The notes: generated from the sequence alone by a model not told the origin. Shown: positions 1 to 8,627, counted from the first letter of the stretch. The stretch is DNA of 64,000 bases from CADCTB01 sp035494015 (GCA_035494015.1 DATJHJ010000030.1:34858-98857); one strand, 5' to 3'. Numbers and translations are program-made.

Positions 1-1754
1 TGTTCAGAAAGGTCCTCATCGCCAACCGGGGCGAGATCGCCGTCCGGGTGATCCGCGCCTGCCACGAGCTGGGTATCCCGACCGTGGCGGTGTACTCAGA
101 GCTGGACCGGCGGTCGTTGCACGTCCGCCTGGCCGACGAGGCCTTCGCCCTGCACGGCCAGAGCGCGGCCGAGAGCTACCTGAACACCGACGCCATCCTG
201 CGCGCCATCCGCGACAGCGGGGCTGACGCCGTCCACCCCGGCTACGGCTTCTTCAGCGAGAACCCCGCCTTCGCCCGGGCGGTGGCGTCGGAAGGGGCGA
301 CCTTCGTGGGCCCGCCGCCCGAAGCCATGGAGCTCATGGGCGACAAGGTGTCGTCCCGGGACACGGCGCGGGCCGCCGGCGTACCCGTGGTCCCCGGCAG
401 CGACGGGGCGGTCACGACGGTGGACGAGGTGACCGCCTTCGGCAACGAGCACGGGTGGCCGGTGGCCATCAAGGCCTCCTACGGCGGCGGCGGCCGGGGG
501 ATGAAGGTCGTGGAGGGGCCGGGCACGGCGGCGGACGCCTTCGAGTCGGCCCGCCGCGAGGGCGAGGCCTACTTCGGTCACGGCGAGATCTACGTCGAGC
601 GGTACATGTCCTGGCCCCGCCATGTGGAGATGCAGGTCTTCGCCGACCGCCACGGCCACGCGGTCTGGATGGGCGAGCGGGACTGCTCCAGCCAGCGCCG
701 CCACCAGAAGCTGATCGAGGAGACGCCCGCCCCCGGCGTGACCCCGGAGATGCGCCAGGCCATGGGCGACGCTTCCGTCGCCGTCACCCGGGCCTGCGGC
801 TACGTGAACGCCGGGACCGTCGAGTTCCTGGTCCAGGACGGCGAGTTCTGGTTCCTCGAGATGAACGCCCGCCTCCAGGTCGAGCACCCGGTCACCGAGC
901 TGGCCTGCGGGATCGACCTGGTGGCCGAGCAGCTGCGGGTGGCGTGGGGCGAGCCCCTGTCGTTCACCCAGGAGTCGTTGCGGCCGCGCGGCCACGCCAT
1001 GGAGTGCCGGGTCAACGCCGAGGACGTCGCCGGCGGCCGCTTCCTCCCGTCGCCCGGCACGCTGACCCGCTTCTCCCGGCCGGGGGGCTTCGGGGTCCGC
1101 ATCGACGCCGGCTACGGCGAGGGCGACACCGTCAGCCAGCACTACGACAACCTCATCGCCAAGGTGCTGACCTGGGGGGCGGGGCGGGAGGAGGCCCGGC
1201 GGCGGATGCTCCGGGTCCTGCGGGAGATGTCCATCGAGGGGGTGACGACCAACATCGCCGCCCACCTGCGCATCCTCGAGCACCCCGACTTCATCGAGAA
1301 CCGCCACTCCACCCGATGGGTCACCGAGCGGCTCGACTTCTCCGATTTGGTGTCCACCCCGCCGGGGGGAACGGGCACGCCCCCGGCCGAGGTCCCCCGC
1401 GACGTGACCGTCGAGGTCGAGGGCCGCCGCTACGGCGTCCGGGTCTGGCTCCCCGAGGGCGTGGCCACCGCGCCGGCCACGGGCTCCGCCGGCCTGCAGC
1501 CCCGGGCCCGCGCCACGAGGGCCGCGGCCACGGCGGGCGGGCCGGGCAAAATTGCCGCGCCCATGCAGGGCACGATCATCGAGGTCCTCGTCGCCGTGGG
1601 CGACGTCGTCGCCCCCGGCCAGGCCGTTTGTGTCCTGGAGGCCATGAAGATGGAGAACCAGGTCGACGCCGAGCGGGCCGGCACCGTGACCGAGGTCCGC
1701 ATGGCCCCCGGCGACACGGTCGGCGCCGGTGAGGTGCTGGTCGTCCTCGAGTAG
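1..1754 (+). CDS. accA: Acetyl/propionyl-CoA carboxylase alpha subunit (biotin carboxylase + BCCP), 5' end cut by one base
   Basis: Carboxylates enzyme-bound biotin using ATP and bicarbonate, and carries that biotin to a separate carboxyltransferase beta subunit for malonyl- or methylmalonyl-CoA synthesis. The first full codons read FRKVLIANRGEIAVR, the family's usual N-terminus, so the start codon is most likely the NTG whose first base lies just before the window; the full protein would be about 584 residues. An in-frame GTG at 48 would cut off the conserved N-terminus. Biotin carboxylase N-domain is about residues 1-110, the ATP-grasp domain has its glycine loop (YGGGGRGM) near 160-168 and EMNARLQVEH near 290, and the C-terminal biotinyl domain carries EAMKMEN with the biotin lysine at about residue 550 (codon 1647-1649). 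Length and two-part architecture match actinobacterial AccA/BccA. No beta subunit is visible; it may lie upstream. Substrate specificity cannot be told from this subunit. Confidence 0.95.
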   Translation, partial: FRKVLIANRGEIAVRVIRACHELGIPTVAVYSELDRRSLHVRLADEAFALHGQSAAESYLNTDAILRAIRDSGADAVHPGYGFFSENPAFARAVASEGATFVGPPPEAMELMGDKVSSRDTARAAGVPVVPGSDGAVTTVDEVTAFGNEHGWPVAIKASYGGGGRGMKVVEGPGTAADAFESARREGEAYFGHGEIYVERYMSWPRHVEMQVFADRHGHAVWMGERDCSSQRRHQKLIEETPAPGVTPEMRQAMGDASVAVTRACGYVNAGTVEFLVQDGEFWFLEMNARLQVEHPVTELACGIDLVAEQLRVAWGEPLSFTQESLRPRGHAMECRVNAEDVAGGRFLPSPGTLTRFSRPGGFGVRIDAGYGEGDTVSQHYDNLIAKVLTWGAGREEARRRMLRVLREMSIEGVTTNIAAHLRILEHPDFIENRHSTRWVTERLDFSDLVSTPPGGTGTPPAEVPRDVTVEVEGRRYGVRVWLPEGVATAPATGSAGLQPRARATRAAATAGGPGKIAAPMQGTIIEVLVAVGDVVAPGQAVCVLEAMKMENQVDAERAGTVTEVRMAPGDTVGAGEVLVVLE

Positions 1755-1766
1755 CCGGCCGCTTCC

Positions 1767-3131
1767 TCACTCGGCGGCCTCGGACAGCGTCTCGGCCAGG
1801 CTGGGGTGCACGACCAGGCTGTCGACCACGTCGGCCACCCGCAGGTTGCAGTTGACGGCCAGGGCCAGCACGGAGATCAGCTCGGCGGCGTGGCGGCCGA
1901 CGATGGAGCCGCCGAGGACCACGCCGGTGGCCGGGTCGGAGACGATCTTGACGAACCCACGGGCGTCGTTGTTGATGAGGGCCTTGGCGCTGGCTGAGAA
2001 GGGGACCTTCGTCACCCGGATCTTGCGACCGGTGGCGAAGGCCTCGGCTTCGGCGATGCCCACCTCGGCGATCTCCGGCTCGGTGAAGATGGCCTGGGCC
2101 GCCTTGTCGTAGTCCAGGTGGCGGTGATCCCGGGTGTGAAGGCCCATCACGTGCTCGGCGACCTTGCGGCCCTGCATGCCCGCCACCGACGACAGGGGGA
2201 GCCGCCCGGACAGGTCGCCGCCGGCGTAGATGTGGGCCACGTTCGACTGGCAGTGCTGGTTGACGGGCACGTAGCCCCGCTCGTCGACCTCGACCCCCGC
2301 CTCAGCCAGGCCCAGGCCGTCGGAGTTGGGGATGGAGCCGATGGCCAGCAGGGCATGGCTCCCCCGGGCCACCCGCCCGTCGTCGCACCGGACGGCCACG
2401 CCACCGCCGTCCTCCCGGTCGATCCCCACCGCCCGCGCCCCGATGAGCAGGCGGACGCCCCGGCGCAGGAACTCGTCCTCCAGGGCCGCCGCCACCTCGG
2501 GGTCCTTCTGGGGCAGGACCTGCTGGCGGCTCACCACCAGCGTTACCGCCGAGCCGAGGGCCCGGAACATGTGGACGAACTCCACCCCGGTCACACCCGA
2601 CCCGATGACCACCAGGTGCTCGGGGACGACCGGCGGCGGATAGGCCTGGCGGGTGGTCAGGACGCGGTCCCCGTCGGGTTGGCACCACGGTGGGATCCGG
2701 GGCCGGCTCCCGGTGGCGAGGAGGATGGCGTCGGCCTCCAGCTCCACCAGGCCGTCGACCGTGCCGACCACGACTGAGTTGGGACCGGTCAGCCGACCGG
2801 TGCCCCGCAGCAGTCGCACCCCCTGGTCGGCCAGGAGGGTCTCCACCGAGCCGCGAAGGCGGTCCTCGATGCCGGTGATGCGGGCCTTGAGGGCGTCCAC
2901 GTCGAGCTCAGGGTGGAGGGGCACCAGTCCCATGCCCGGCACGCCCTCCACGAACGACATCGCCCCGCCGGTGCCTATCATGGCCTTGGACGGGATGCAG
3001 TCCCAGAGGTGGGCGGCCCCGCCGACCACATCGCGCTCGACCAGGGTGACCTGGGCGCCCAGCCGAGCGGCGTGGGTCGCGGCCTGGTTGCCGGCGGGCC
3101 CGCCGCCGATGATCACGAACCGCACGGCCAT
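1767..3131 (-). CDS. LpdA-like NAD(P)H quinone reductase / FAD pyridine-nucleotide oxidoreductase
   Basis: A 454-residue flavoprotein of the pyridine nucleotide-disulfide oxidoreductase superfamily. The FAD Rossmann motif GGGPAG is at residues 9-14, an NAD(P)-binding motif (GSGVTGVE) is central, and a C-terminal dimerisation domain ends with HPSLAETL. The active-site segment reads GGAAHLWDCIPSK: the first cysteine of the canonical CxxxxC pair is replaced by Ala40 and only Cys45 remains. It therefore cannot form the redox disulfide of lipoamide dehydrogenase or mercuric reductase. This resembles mycobacterial LpdA (Rv3303c), a quinone reductase, and Sth-type transhydrogenases. The ATG is preceded at 7 nt by TAACCT, a good -10 box, suggesting a leaderless transcript; that box overlaps the stop codon of the gene upstream, so read-through from the opp operon is also possible. 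It converges with the carboxylase gene. Confidence 0.88.
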   Translation of the reverse strand: MAVRFVIIGGGPAGNQAATHAARLGAQVTLVERDVVGGAAHLWDCIPSKAMIGTGGAMSFVEGVPGMGLVPLHPELDVDALKARITGIEDRLRGSVETLLADQGVRLLRGTGRLTGPNSVVVGTVDGLVELEADAILLATGSRPRIPPWCQPDGDRVLTTRQAYPPPVVPEHLVVIGSGVTGVEFVHMFRALGSAVTLVVSRQQVLPQKDPEVAAALEDEFLRRGVRLLIGARAVGIDREDGGGVAVRCDDGRVARGSHALLAIGSIPNSDGLGLAEAGVEVDERGYVPVNQHCQSNVAHIYAGGDLSGRLPLSSVAGMQGRKVAEHVMGLHTRDHRHLDYDKAAQAIFTEPEIAEVGIAEAEAFATGRKIRVTKVPFSASAKALINNDARGFVKIVSDPATGVVLGGSIVGRHAAELISVLALAVNCNLRVADVVDSLVVHPSLAETLSEAAE

Positions 3132-3141
3132 AGGGTCGAGG

Positions 3142-3747
3142 TTACGGGGGCGGGCGGTGGACCGCGGACAGCAGGGAGGCGTAGGACCGCACCAGCAGGG
3201 CCCGTTCCTCGGCCACCAGCGGGCTGGCCAGGTCGCAGCCCTCGGCGACCCAGCGATCGGACACGTCCATGGCCTCGACCCTCAGGTTCGCCGCCGGGGT
3301 GACGTCCTCCGGCGGGCAGCGGTACAGGTAGGCGTACAGCCGGACCAGGCAGTCGACCAGCTCCTGGTGGCCGTCGCCGGCCTGGTCGCCGGTTTGGACG
3401 GCGCGGTGGGCCCGCCACCAGTCGACCTCCAGCCGGGCCGCCTCGACCGTGTCGAGGGTCTCGCCGGAGTCGTGGGCGACCAGCCGGTAGAACCGCTGCA
3501 TGCAGCGGCGGGCGCCGTCGGGGTCGTTGTCGACGGGTGGGGCCCACAGCTGGTTGGCCCGGAGCACCAGCCAGGCGCCGTAGAGGGTCCGGTGCGGGCG
3601 CATGCGGAAGCCGGCCTGGATCAGGCCCACCGACGCCACCAGCAGGGCGAACCACTCGTGGCGGTAGTAGGTCACCCACGCCCGGCACTCCAGCTCCCCG
3701 ACCCGCCGGGGGTCGAAGTTGCGGCCCCGCGGCACGTCGCGTCTCAC
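3142..3747 (-). CDS. Conserved actinobacterial-type protein of unknown function, last gene of the opp operon
   Basis: A 201-residue protein that I do not recognise as a named family. The GTG start is chosen because it overlaps the stop of the preceding ABC ATPase gene as GTGA (3744-3747), the coupling used throughout this operon. The N-terminal part contains RAWVTYYRHEW followed by a hydrophobic stretch FALLVASVGLIQAGF, which could be one membrane-associated helix. The rest is soluble, rich in Arg, Glu, Ala and aromatics (for example EVDWWRAHR and LYAYLYR), and probably all-alpha. No signal peptide or catalytic motif is evident. Its position as the distal gene of a peptide importer operon suggests a linked role, but the sequence gives no function. 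Confidence 0.7.
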   Translation of the reverse strand: MRRDVPRGRNFDPRRVGELECRAWVTYYRHEWFALLVASVGLIQAGFRMRPHRTLYGAWLVLRANQLWAPPVDNDPDGARRCMQRFYRLVAHDSGETLDTVEAARLEVDWWRAHRAVQTGDQAGDGHQELVDCLVRLYAYLYRCPPEDVTPAANLRVEAMDVSDRWVAEGCDLASPLVAEERALLVRSYASLLSAVHRPPP

Positions 3748-4718
3748 GGAACCACCTGCACCTCCTCGGCGAAGTGGCAGGCCGCAGGGTGGCCGTGGCC
3801 GCGGTCGACGAGGGCGGGGACCTCCTGGGCGCACACGTCCTGGGCCTTCCAGCAACGGGTGCGGAAGCGGCAACCCGACGGCGGGTCGACCGGGCTGGCC
3901 AGGTCGCCCTTCAGGACGATGCGCTTGCGGCGGCGCTCGGCCGCCGGGTCGGGGATGGGCACGGCCGACAGGAGGGCCTGGGTGTAGGGGTGGGCCGGGT
4001 GGTTGTAGATGTCGTCCCGGGTGCCGGTCTCCATGATCTGGCCCAGGTACATGACCGCCACCCGGTCGGAGATGTGCCGGACCACGGACAGGTCGTGGGC
4101 GATGAACAGGTACGACAGGTTGAGCTGGGCCCGCAGCTCCTCCAGCAGGTTGAGCACGCCGGCCTGGATGCTCACGTCGAGAGCCGACACCGGCTCGTCG
4201 AGCACGAGCACGTCGGGCTCGAGGGCCAGGGCCCGGGCCACGCCGATGCGCTGGCGCTGGCCGCTGGAGAACTCGTGGGGGTAGCGGCCGGCGTGCTCCG
4301 GGCGCAGGCGGACCAGCTCGAGCAGCTCCCCGGCCCGGGCCCGGGCCTGCTTGGTCGGCGTGCCGTGGACGATGAGGGGCTCGGCCACGATCGACCACAC
4401 CTGCATGCGGGGATTGAGTGAGGCGTAGGGGTCCTGAAAGACGATCTGCAGGTCGGCCCGCAGCTTGCGCAGGTCCTTGCGGCCCAGCCGCAGCACGTCC
4501 CGCCCCCGGAACAGGACCTGCCCGGACGTGGCCTCGATCAGCCGGACGATGCAGCGGGCGGTGGTCGACTTCCCGCACCCCGACTCCCCGACGATACCCA
4601 GCGTCTCCCCCTCGGCCAGGTCGAACGAGACGCCCGACACGGCGTGGACCTTGCCGCCGCCGCGGGCGGGGAACTCCTTGACCAGGTCGCGGACAGACAG
4701 GATGGGGTCGCCGGTCAT
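3744..4718 (-). CDS. oppF: Oligopeptide ABC transporter ATP-binding protein, OppF type (second pair)
   Basis: A 324-residue ATPase powering a peptide or related ABC importer at the inner face of the membrane. It has Walker A GESGCGKST, a Q-loop in FQDPYASLNPRM, Walker B VLVLDEPVSALD, the H-loop AHD, and the C-terminal oligopeptide/dipeptide extension with the cysteine-rich GCRFRTRCW motif that can bind an Fe-S cluster or metal in this family. The signature reads FSSGQRQR instead of the usual FSGGQRQR, so the first signature glycine is replaced by serine. The ATG overlaps the stop of the preceding oppD as ATGA (4715-4718). It is the second OppF of the operon and closely resembles the one at 5698-6753, so the D-F pair has probably been duplicated in tandem. 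Confidence 0.93.
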   Translation of the reverse strand: MTGDPILSVRDLVKEFPARGGGKVHAVSGVSFDLAEGETLGIVGESGCGKSTTARCIVRLIEATSGQVLFRGRDVLRLGRKDLRKLRADLQIVFQDPYASLNPRMQVWSIVAEPLIVHGTPTKQARARAGELLELVRLRPEHAGRYPHEFSSGQRQRIGVARALALEPDVLVLDEPVSALDVSIQAGVLNLLEELRAQLNLSYLFIAHDLSVVRHISDRVAVMYLGQIMETGTRDDIYNHPAHPYTQALLSAVPIPDPAAERRRKRIVLKGDLASPVDPPSGCRFRTRCWKAQDVCAQEVPALVDRGHGHPAACHFAEEVQVVP

Positions 4719-5701
4719 TTGCTGGCGACGGGGCCGAGCTCCTCGGCGTAGTGGCAGGCGGCTTCCACCCCGGCGACGGGCCGCAGGCGGGGGTCGTCGA
4801 CCTGGCAGTTCGGCCGGGCGTGCGGGCAGCGGGGGTGGAAGGCGCAGCCGCCGGGCAGATGGAGCAGCGACGGGGCGCCCCCGCCGATGGACTGGAGGGG
4901 CCCGTGGCGGGTGTCCGTGAGGCGGGGGACCGACGCCAGCAGGCCACGGGTGTAGGGGTGGCGGGCCTGGGTGTAGACGGCGTCGACCGATCCCTTCTCC
5001 ACCACCCGGCCGGCGTACATCACGGCCACGTCGTCGGCCAGCCCGGCGACCACACCCAGGTCGTGGCTGATCAGCACGATGGCCACCCCCTTCTCCTCGC
5101 GGATGTCCCGCAGCAGGTCGAGGATCTGGGCCTGGATGGTGACGTCGAGCGCAGTGGTGGGCTCGTCGGCGATCAGCACGTCGGGGTCGTTGGCCACGGC
5201 CATGGCGATCATGGCCCGCTGGCACATCCCCCCCGAGAACTGATGGGGGTAGTCCCGGGCCCGGCGGTCGGGCTGGGGGATGCCGACCAGGGCCAGCAGC
5301 TCGACGGCCCGCTTGGCCGCCTCCTTGCGCCCGACGTCCGGGTGGTGGATGCGGATGCCCTCGACGATCTGGTGGCCGATGGGCTGGACCGGATTGAGCG
5401 AGGTCTTGGGGTCCTGGAAGATCATGGCCACGGCCGCGCCCCGTAGTTTCCGCAGCTCACGGGGGGCGAGGCCGACCAGCTCCCGGCCCCGGTACTTCAC
5501 CGACCCCGACACCTCGGCCCCGGCCGGCAGGAGCCCGAGGGTGGCCAGCATGGTCACCGTCTTACCGGAGCCGGACTCCCCCACGACGCCCAGCACCTTG
5601 CGGGCCTCCAGGGTGAGGTCCACGCCCCGGACCGCGGCCACCGGGCCCTCCTGGGTCGGGAAGGTCACCTCCAGGCCGGCAATCTCCAGCACGGGGGTCA
5701 T
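4715..5701 (-). CDS. oppD: Oligopeptide ABC transporter ATP-binding protein, OppD type (second pair)
   Basis: A 328-residue ATPase subunit of the peptide importer. It shows Walker A GESGSGKTV, Q-loop FQDPKTSLNP, Walker B VLIADEPTTALD, SHDLG for the H-loop, and the C-terminal peptide-transporter extension with GCAFHPRCPHA. The ABC signature is FSGGMCQR where its paralog at 6755-7765 has the common FSGGMRQR. The ATG at 5701 overlaps the preceding oppF stop as ATGA, and its own stop overlaps the next gene in the same way, which fixes both ends. It is likely co-expressed and possibly stoichiometrically coupled with the oppF that follows. Whether both ATPase pairs serve the single permease pair of this operon or one serves another permease is unknown. 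Confidence 0.93.
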   Translation of the reverse strand: MTPVLEIAGLEVTFPTQEGPVAAVRGVDLTLEARKVLGVVGESGSGKTVTMLATLGLLPAGAEVSGSVKYRGRELVGLAPRELRKLRGAAVAMIFQDPKTSLNPVQPIGHQIVEGIRIHHPDVGRKEAAKRAVELLALVGIPQPDRRARDYPHQFSGGMCQRAMIAMAVANDPDVLIADEPTTALDVTIQAQILDLLRDIREEKGVAIVLISHDLGVVAGLADDVAVMYAGRVVEKGSVDAVYTQARHPYTRGLLASVPRLTDTRHGPLQSIGGGAPSLLHLPGGCAFHPRCPHARPNCQVDDPRLRPVAGVEAACHYAEELGPVASK

Positions 5702-6753
5702 GGGGCGAAGGGTAGGCCGGCAGCGTTTGGCAGATCCGGCGCGTCCTGGCGCGCCGGATCTGCCAAACCGCTGACCTGCGGGGCGGCCTCGGCGAAGTGG
5801 CAGGCGACGGGGTGGCCCTGGCCGCGGTCGACCAGGGCCGGCTCCTCCACTGCGCACACGTCCTGCGCCTTCCAGCAGCGGGTGCGGAACCGGCAGCCCG
5901 ACGGCGGGTCGAGCGGGCTGGGCACGTCGCCGGGGAGCAGGATGCGGGCCCGGGCCCGCTCGGCGACCGGGTTGGCCGACGGCATGGCCGAGAGCAGGGC
6001 CTGGGTGTACGGGTGCGACGGTCGATCGAAGACGTCGTCCCGGAGGCCGCTCTCCACCACCTTCCCGAGGTACATGACCACGACCTTGTGGGAAATGAGC
6101 CGGATCACCGACAGGTCGTGGGCGATGAACACGTAGGCCACGCCGAGGCGCTCCTGCAGGTCGGCCAGCAGGTTGATGACACCGGCCTGGATGGAGACGT
6201 CGAGCGAGGAGATGGGCTCGTCCAGGACCAGGAGCTCGGGCTGCAGGGCGAGGGCGCGGGCGATCCCGACCCGCTGGCGCTGGCCGCCCGAGAACTGGTG
6301 GGGGTAGCGGGTGACGTGGTCCGGGTCGAGCTCGACCAGGGTCATCAGCTCGCGCACCCGGTCCTTGCCCCCCTTGCGGTACAGCCCGTGGATGCGCAGG
6401 GGCTCGGCGATGCTGGCCCCGACGGTCATCTGCGGGTCGAGGGAGGCGTACGGGTCCTGGGCCACCATCTGCAGCCGCCGCCGCAGGGCCCGCAGGGCCT
6501 TGGGCTTGGCCGTGAGGACGTCGACGTCGTCGAAACGGGCCGTCCCCGACGTGGCCGGCATGAGGCCGAGGACGAGCCGGGCGGTGGTCGACTTCCCGCA
6601 GCCCGACTCGCCCACGATGCCGAGGGTCTCGCCCCTGCCCACCTCGAACGACACCCCGCACACGGCGTGGACCTGCCGGGCGTGCCGCCCGAACAAGCCG
6701 CCGCCGGCCGGGAAGTGCTTGACCAGATCCTCGACCGCCAGCAGCGGGGTCAT
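5698..6753 (-). CDS. oppF: Oligopeptide ABC transporter ATP-binding protein, OppF type (first pair), with a repeat-encoded tail
   Basis: A 351-residue ATPase with Walker A GESGCGKST, Q-loop AQDPYASLDPQM, signature FSGGQRQR, Walker B LLVLDEPISSLD and the C-terminal GCRFRTRCW motif. It is about 27 residues longer than its paralog at 3744-4718. The extra tail (roughly from SGLADPARQ to the end) is encoded by a nearly perfect inverted repeat at 5721-5773, so the tail looks like an inserted palindromic element translated in frame rather than a functional domain. The start ATG lies one base after the oppD stop, and its stop overlaps the next oppD start as ATGA. Core function as the OppF-side ATPase is secure; the role of the tail is not. 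Confidence 0.93.
   Translation of the reverse strand: MTPLLAVEDLVKHFPAGGGLFGRHARQVHAVCGVSFEVGRGETLGIVGESGCGKSTTARLVLGLMPATSGTARFDDVDVLTAKPKALRALRRRLQMVAQDPYASLDPQMTVGASIAEPLRIHGLYRKGGKDRVRELMTLVELDPDHVTRYPHQFSGGQRQRVGIARALALQPELLVLDEPISSLDVSIQAGVINLLADLQERLGVAYVFIAHDLSVIRLISHKVVVMYLGKVVESGLRDDVFDRPSHPYTQALLSAMPSANPVAERARARILLPGDVPSPLDPPSGCRFRTRCWKAQDVCAVEEPALVDRGQGHPVACHFAEAAPQVSGLADPARQDAPDLPNAAGLPFAP
5721..5773. repeat. Palindromic repeat (about 23-bp arms) inside the 3' end of oppF
   Basis: The left arm (5721-5744) and right arm (from about 5749 to 5773) are reverse complements except for one extra base, separated by about 4-5 nt. The core is TTTGGCAGATCCGGCGCG and its complement. The structure sits in coding sequence, just before the ATGA junction with the next oppD. 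It has no T-tract, so it is not a classic intrinsic terminator. It could be a REP-like mobile palindrome, an mRNA processing or stability hairpin separating the two D-F pairs, or both. I did not notice another copy in the window. Confidence 0.75.
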
Positions 6754-6754
6754 C

Positions 6755-7765
6755 TCAGGCCGTGCCCAGCTCGGCCAAGGGGTCGGCCAGCTCGTCGCTC
6801 AGGTGGCAGGCCACGGCGTGCCCACCCCCCGGCGTGGGCAGGAGCTGGGGGACGGCGCCCGCGCACGGATCGGGGGTGCGGGCGTGGGGGCAGCGGGGGT
6901 GGAACGGGCAGCCGGCGGGGACGTCGACCAGCGACGGCGGCTGGCCGGCGATGCGCACCAGATGTCGGGTCTCCTGGGCCACACGGGGCATGGAGGCGAT
7001 CAACCCCCGGGTGTACGGGTGGGCCGGGCGGAGGAGGACCTCGTCCACCGTCCCCGACTCGACCACCTTGCCCGCGTACATGACCAGGACCCGGTCGGCC
7101 ACCCCGGCGATGACGCCGAAATCGTGGGTGATGAGGATCAGGGCCGACCGGGTCCGCCGCCGGACGTCCTTCAGCAGCTCGAGGATCTGGGCCTGGGTGG
7201 TGACGTCCAGGGCGGTGGTCGGCTCGTCGGCGATGAGAACGTCGGGGTCGTTGGCGATGGCCATGGCGATCATGGCCCGCTGGCGCATCCCGCCGGAGAA
7301 CTCGTGGGGGTACTGCCGGGCCCGTTCCTCGGGCGTGGGGATCCCGACCAGGCCGAGCAACTCGACGGCCCGCTTCCACGCATCGTCGCGCGACGTCCCG
7401 TGGTGGTGGACCCGTACTGCCTCGGCGATCTGCTTGCCCACCCGGTGCAGCGGGTTCAGAGCAGCGAGGGCGTCCTGGAAGATGAGGCCGACCCGGTCGC
7501 CCCGTATGGCTCGCAGCTCGGCGGCGGGGAGCGCCAGCATGTCCCGCCCGCCGAAGGTCACCCGGCCGGTCACCCGGGCGGTGGGCGGCAGGAGCCGGAG
7601 CACGGACAGGGCGGTGACCGTCTTGCCCGAGCCCGACTCCCCGACGATGCCGAGCACCTCGTCCGGGAACACCGAGAACGACACGCCGTCGGCCGCCTTG
7701 ACCACACCGTGGTCGGTGCGGAACTGGACCCGGAGATCCTCGACGGTGAGGAGCGGCTCGGCCAT
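6755..7765 (-). CDS. oppD: Oligopeptide ABC transporter ATP-binding protein, OppD type (first pair)
   Basis: A 336-residue ATPase with Walker A GESGSGKTV, Q-loop FQDALAALNP, signature FSGGMRQR, Walker B VLIADEPTTALD and H-loop THDFG. The C-terminal oligopeptide-transporter extension carries GCPFHPRCPHA. All ATPase motifs are canonical. It follows oppC by one base (oppC stop 7767-7769, this ATG 7763-7765) and precedes oppF by one base. It is the direct partner of the neighbouring permeases and is more conserved in its signature than the second OppD. It should act at the cytoplasmic face, hydrolysing ATP to drive peptide uptake. Confidence 0.94.
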   Translation of the reverse strand: MAEPLLTVEDLRVQFRTDHGVVKAADGVSFSVFPDEVLGIVGESGSGKTVTALSVLRLLPPTARVTGRVTFGGRDMLALPAAELRAIRGDRVGLIFQDALAALNPLHRVGKQIAEAVRVHHHGTSRDDAWKRAVELLGLVGIPTPEERARQYPHEFSGGMRQRAMIAMAIANDPDVLIADEPTTALDVTTQAQILELLKDVRRRTRSALILITHDFGVIAGVADRVLVMYAGKVVESGTVDEVLLRPAHPYTRGLIASMPRVAQETRHLVRIAGQPPSLVDVPAGCPFHPRCPHARTPDPCAGAVPQLLPTPGGGHAVACHLSDELADPLAELGTA

Positions 7766-7766
7766 G

Positions 7767-8627
7767 TCAGCCGGTCCGGGCCTCGAAGGCGTCGCGCAGG
7801 CCCTCGCCGAAGAGGTTGGCGCCCAGGGCGACCAGGAAGATGGCCACGCCGGGGATGATGAGCAGGCGGGGGGCGACGAAGAAGTACCGGCGGGCGTCGG
7901 CCAGCATCGACCCCCACTCGGGCGCGGGCGGGCGGGCGCCGAAGCCGAGGAACGACAGGGTCGAGATGAGCAGGAGGATGCGCCCGACGTCGAGGGTGCT
8001 GAGGACGACGACGGGCCGCACGATGTTGGGCACGACGTGCCGGAGGGCGATGCGCAGGCGCGACGCGCCGAGCACGCGGCACGACTCGATGAACTGCCGC
8101 TCGCGCAGCGACAGGGTGGCGGCCCGGACCACCCGGGTATGTCGGGGCCAGCCCAGGACGGCGATGACGAAGATCAGCTTCGACGTCCCGGCGCCGAGGA
8201 CGGCGATGGTGACCATGGAGACGATCACGATCGGAACGGACTGCACGATGTCGACCAGCTGCACGACGAGGCGGTCGATGATCCCGCCGCGCATACCGGC
8301 GAGGATGCCGAGGAAAACGCCGACGAAGGTGATGAGGAGGGTCACGACCAGGGTGAGCAGGACCGACTTCCGGCCCCCGTACAGCATCCGGGAGAGCATG
8401 TCCCGGCCCAGGCCGTCGGTCCCCAAGGGGTGGGCGCGGCTGAACCCGGCCAGCCGGTGAGGTACGTCGACCACGTAGGGGTCGTCGGGCGCCACCCACG
8501 AGGCGGCGTACAGCGGGAACGTCACCACGATCAGCAGGAGGGCGCCCACCACAGCGGTCGGCTCCCTGAGGAACCGGCGCAGCGGGCGGGCGCCCTCGTG
8601 CTCGCGCCGCCGGCGGCCGCCGCTCAT
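7767..8627 (-). CDS. oppC: Oligopeptide ABC transporter permease, OppC type
   Basis: A 286-residue inner-membrane permease of the DppC/OppC family. The N-terminal segment (REPTAVVGALLLIVVTFPLYA) is the first membrane helix, followed by a short extracytoplasmic loop containing HPLGTDGLGRDMLSRM, typical of OppC. The BPD transport domain follows with about five further hydrophobic helices, and the cytoplasmic EAA-like loop reads ESCRVLGASRLRIALRHVVPN, which docks on the ATPases. The ATG at 8627 overlaps the oppB stop as ATGA (8624-8627), fixing the start; a longer in-frame reading upstream has non-membrane, Arg/Pro-rich composition and is a shadow. Confidence 0.94.
   Translation of the reverse strand: MSGGRRRREHEGARPLRRFLREPTAVVGALLLIVVTFPLYAASWVAPDDPYVVDVPHRLAGFSRAHPLGTDGLGRDMLSRMLYGGRKSVLLTLVVTLLITFVGVFLGILAGMRGGIIDRLVVQLVDIVQSVPIVIVSMVTIAVLGAGTSKLIFVIAVLGWPRHTRVVRAATLSLRERQFIESCRVLGASRLRIALRHVVPNIVRPVVVLSTLDVGRILLLISTLSFLGFGARPPAPEWGSMLADARRYFFVAPRLLIIPGVAIFLVALGANLFGEGLRDAFEARTG

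Noticed and set aside
96..1307. 403-codon open frame on the minus strand opposite the carboxylase gene
   Set aside because: It is opposite a clear biotin carboxylase, is rich in Arg, Pro, Gly and His, and has no recognisable domain; long antisense frames are expected at this GC content.
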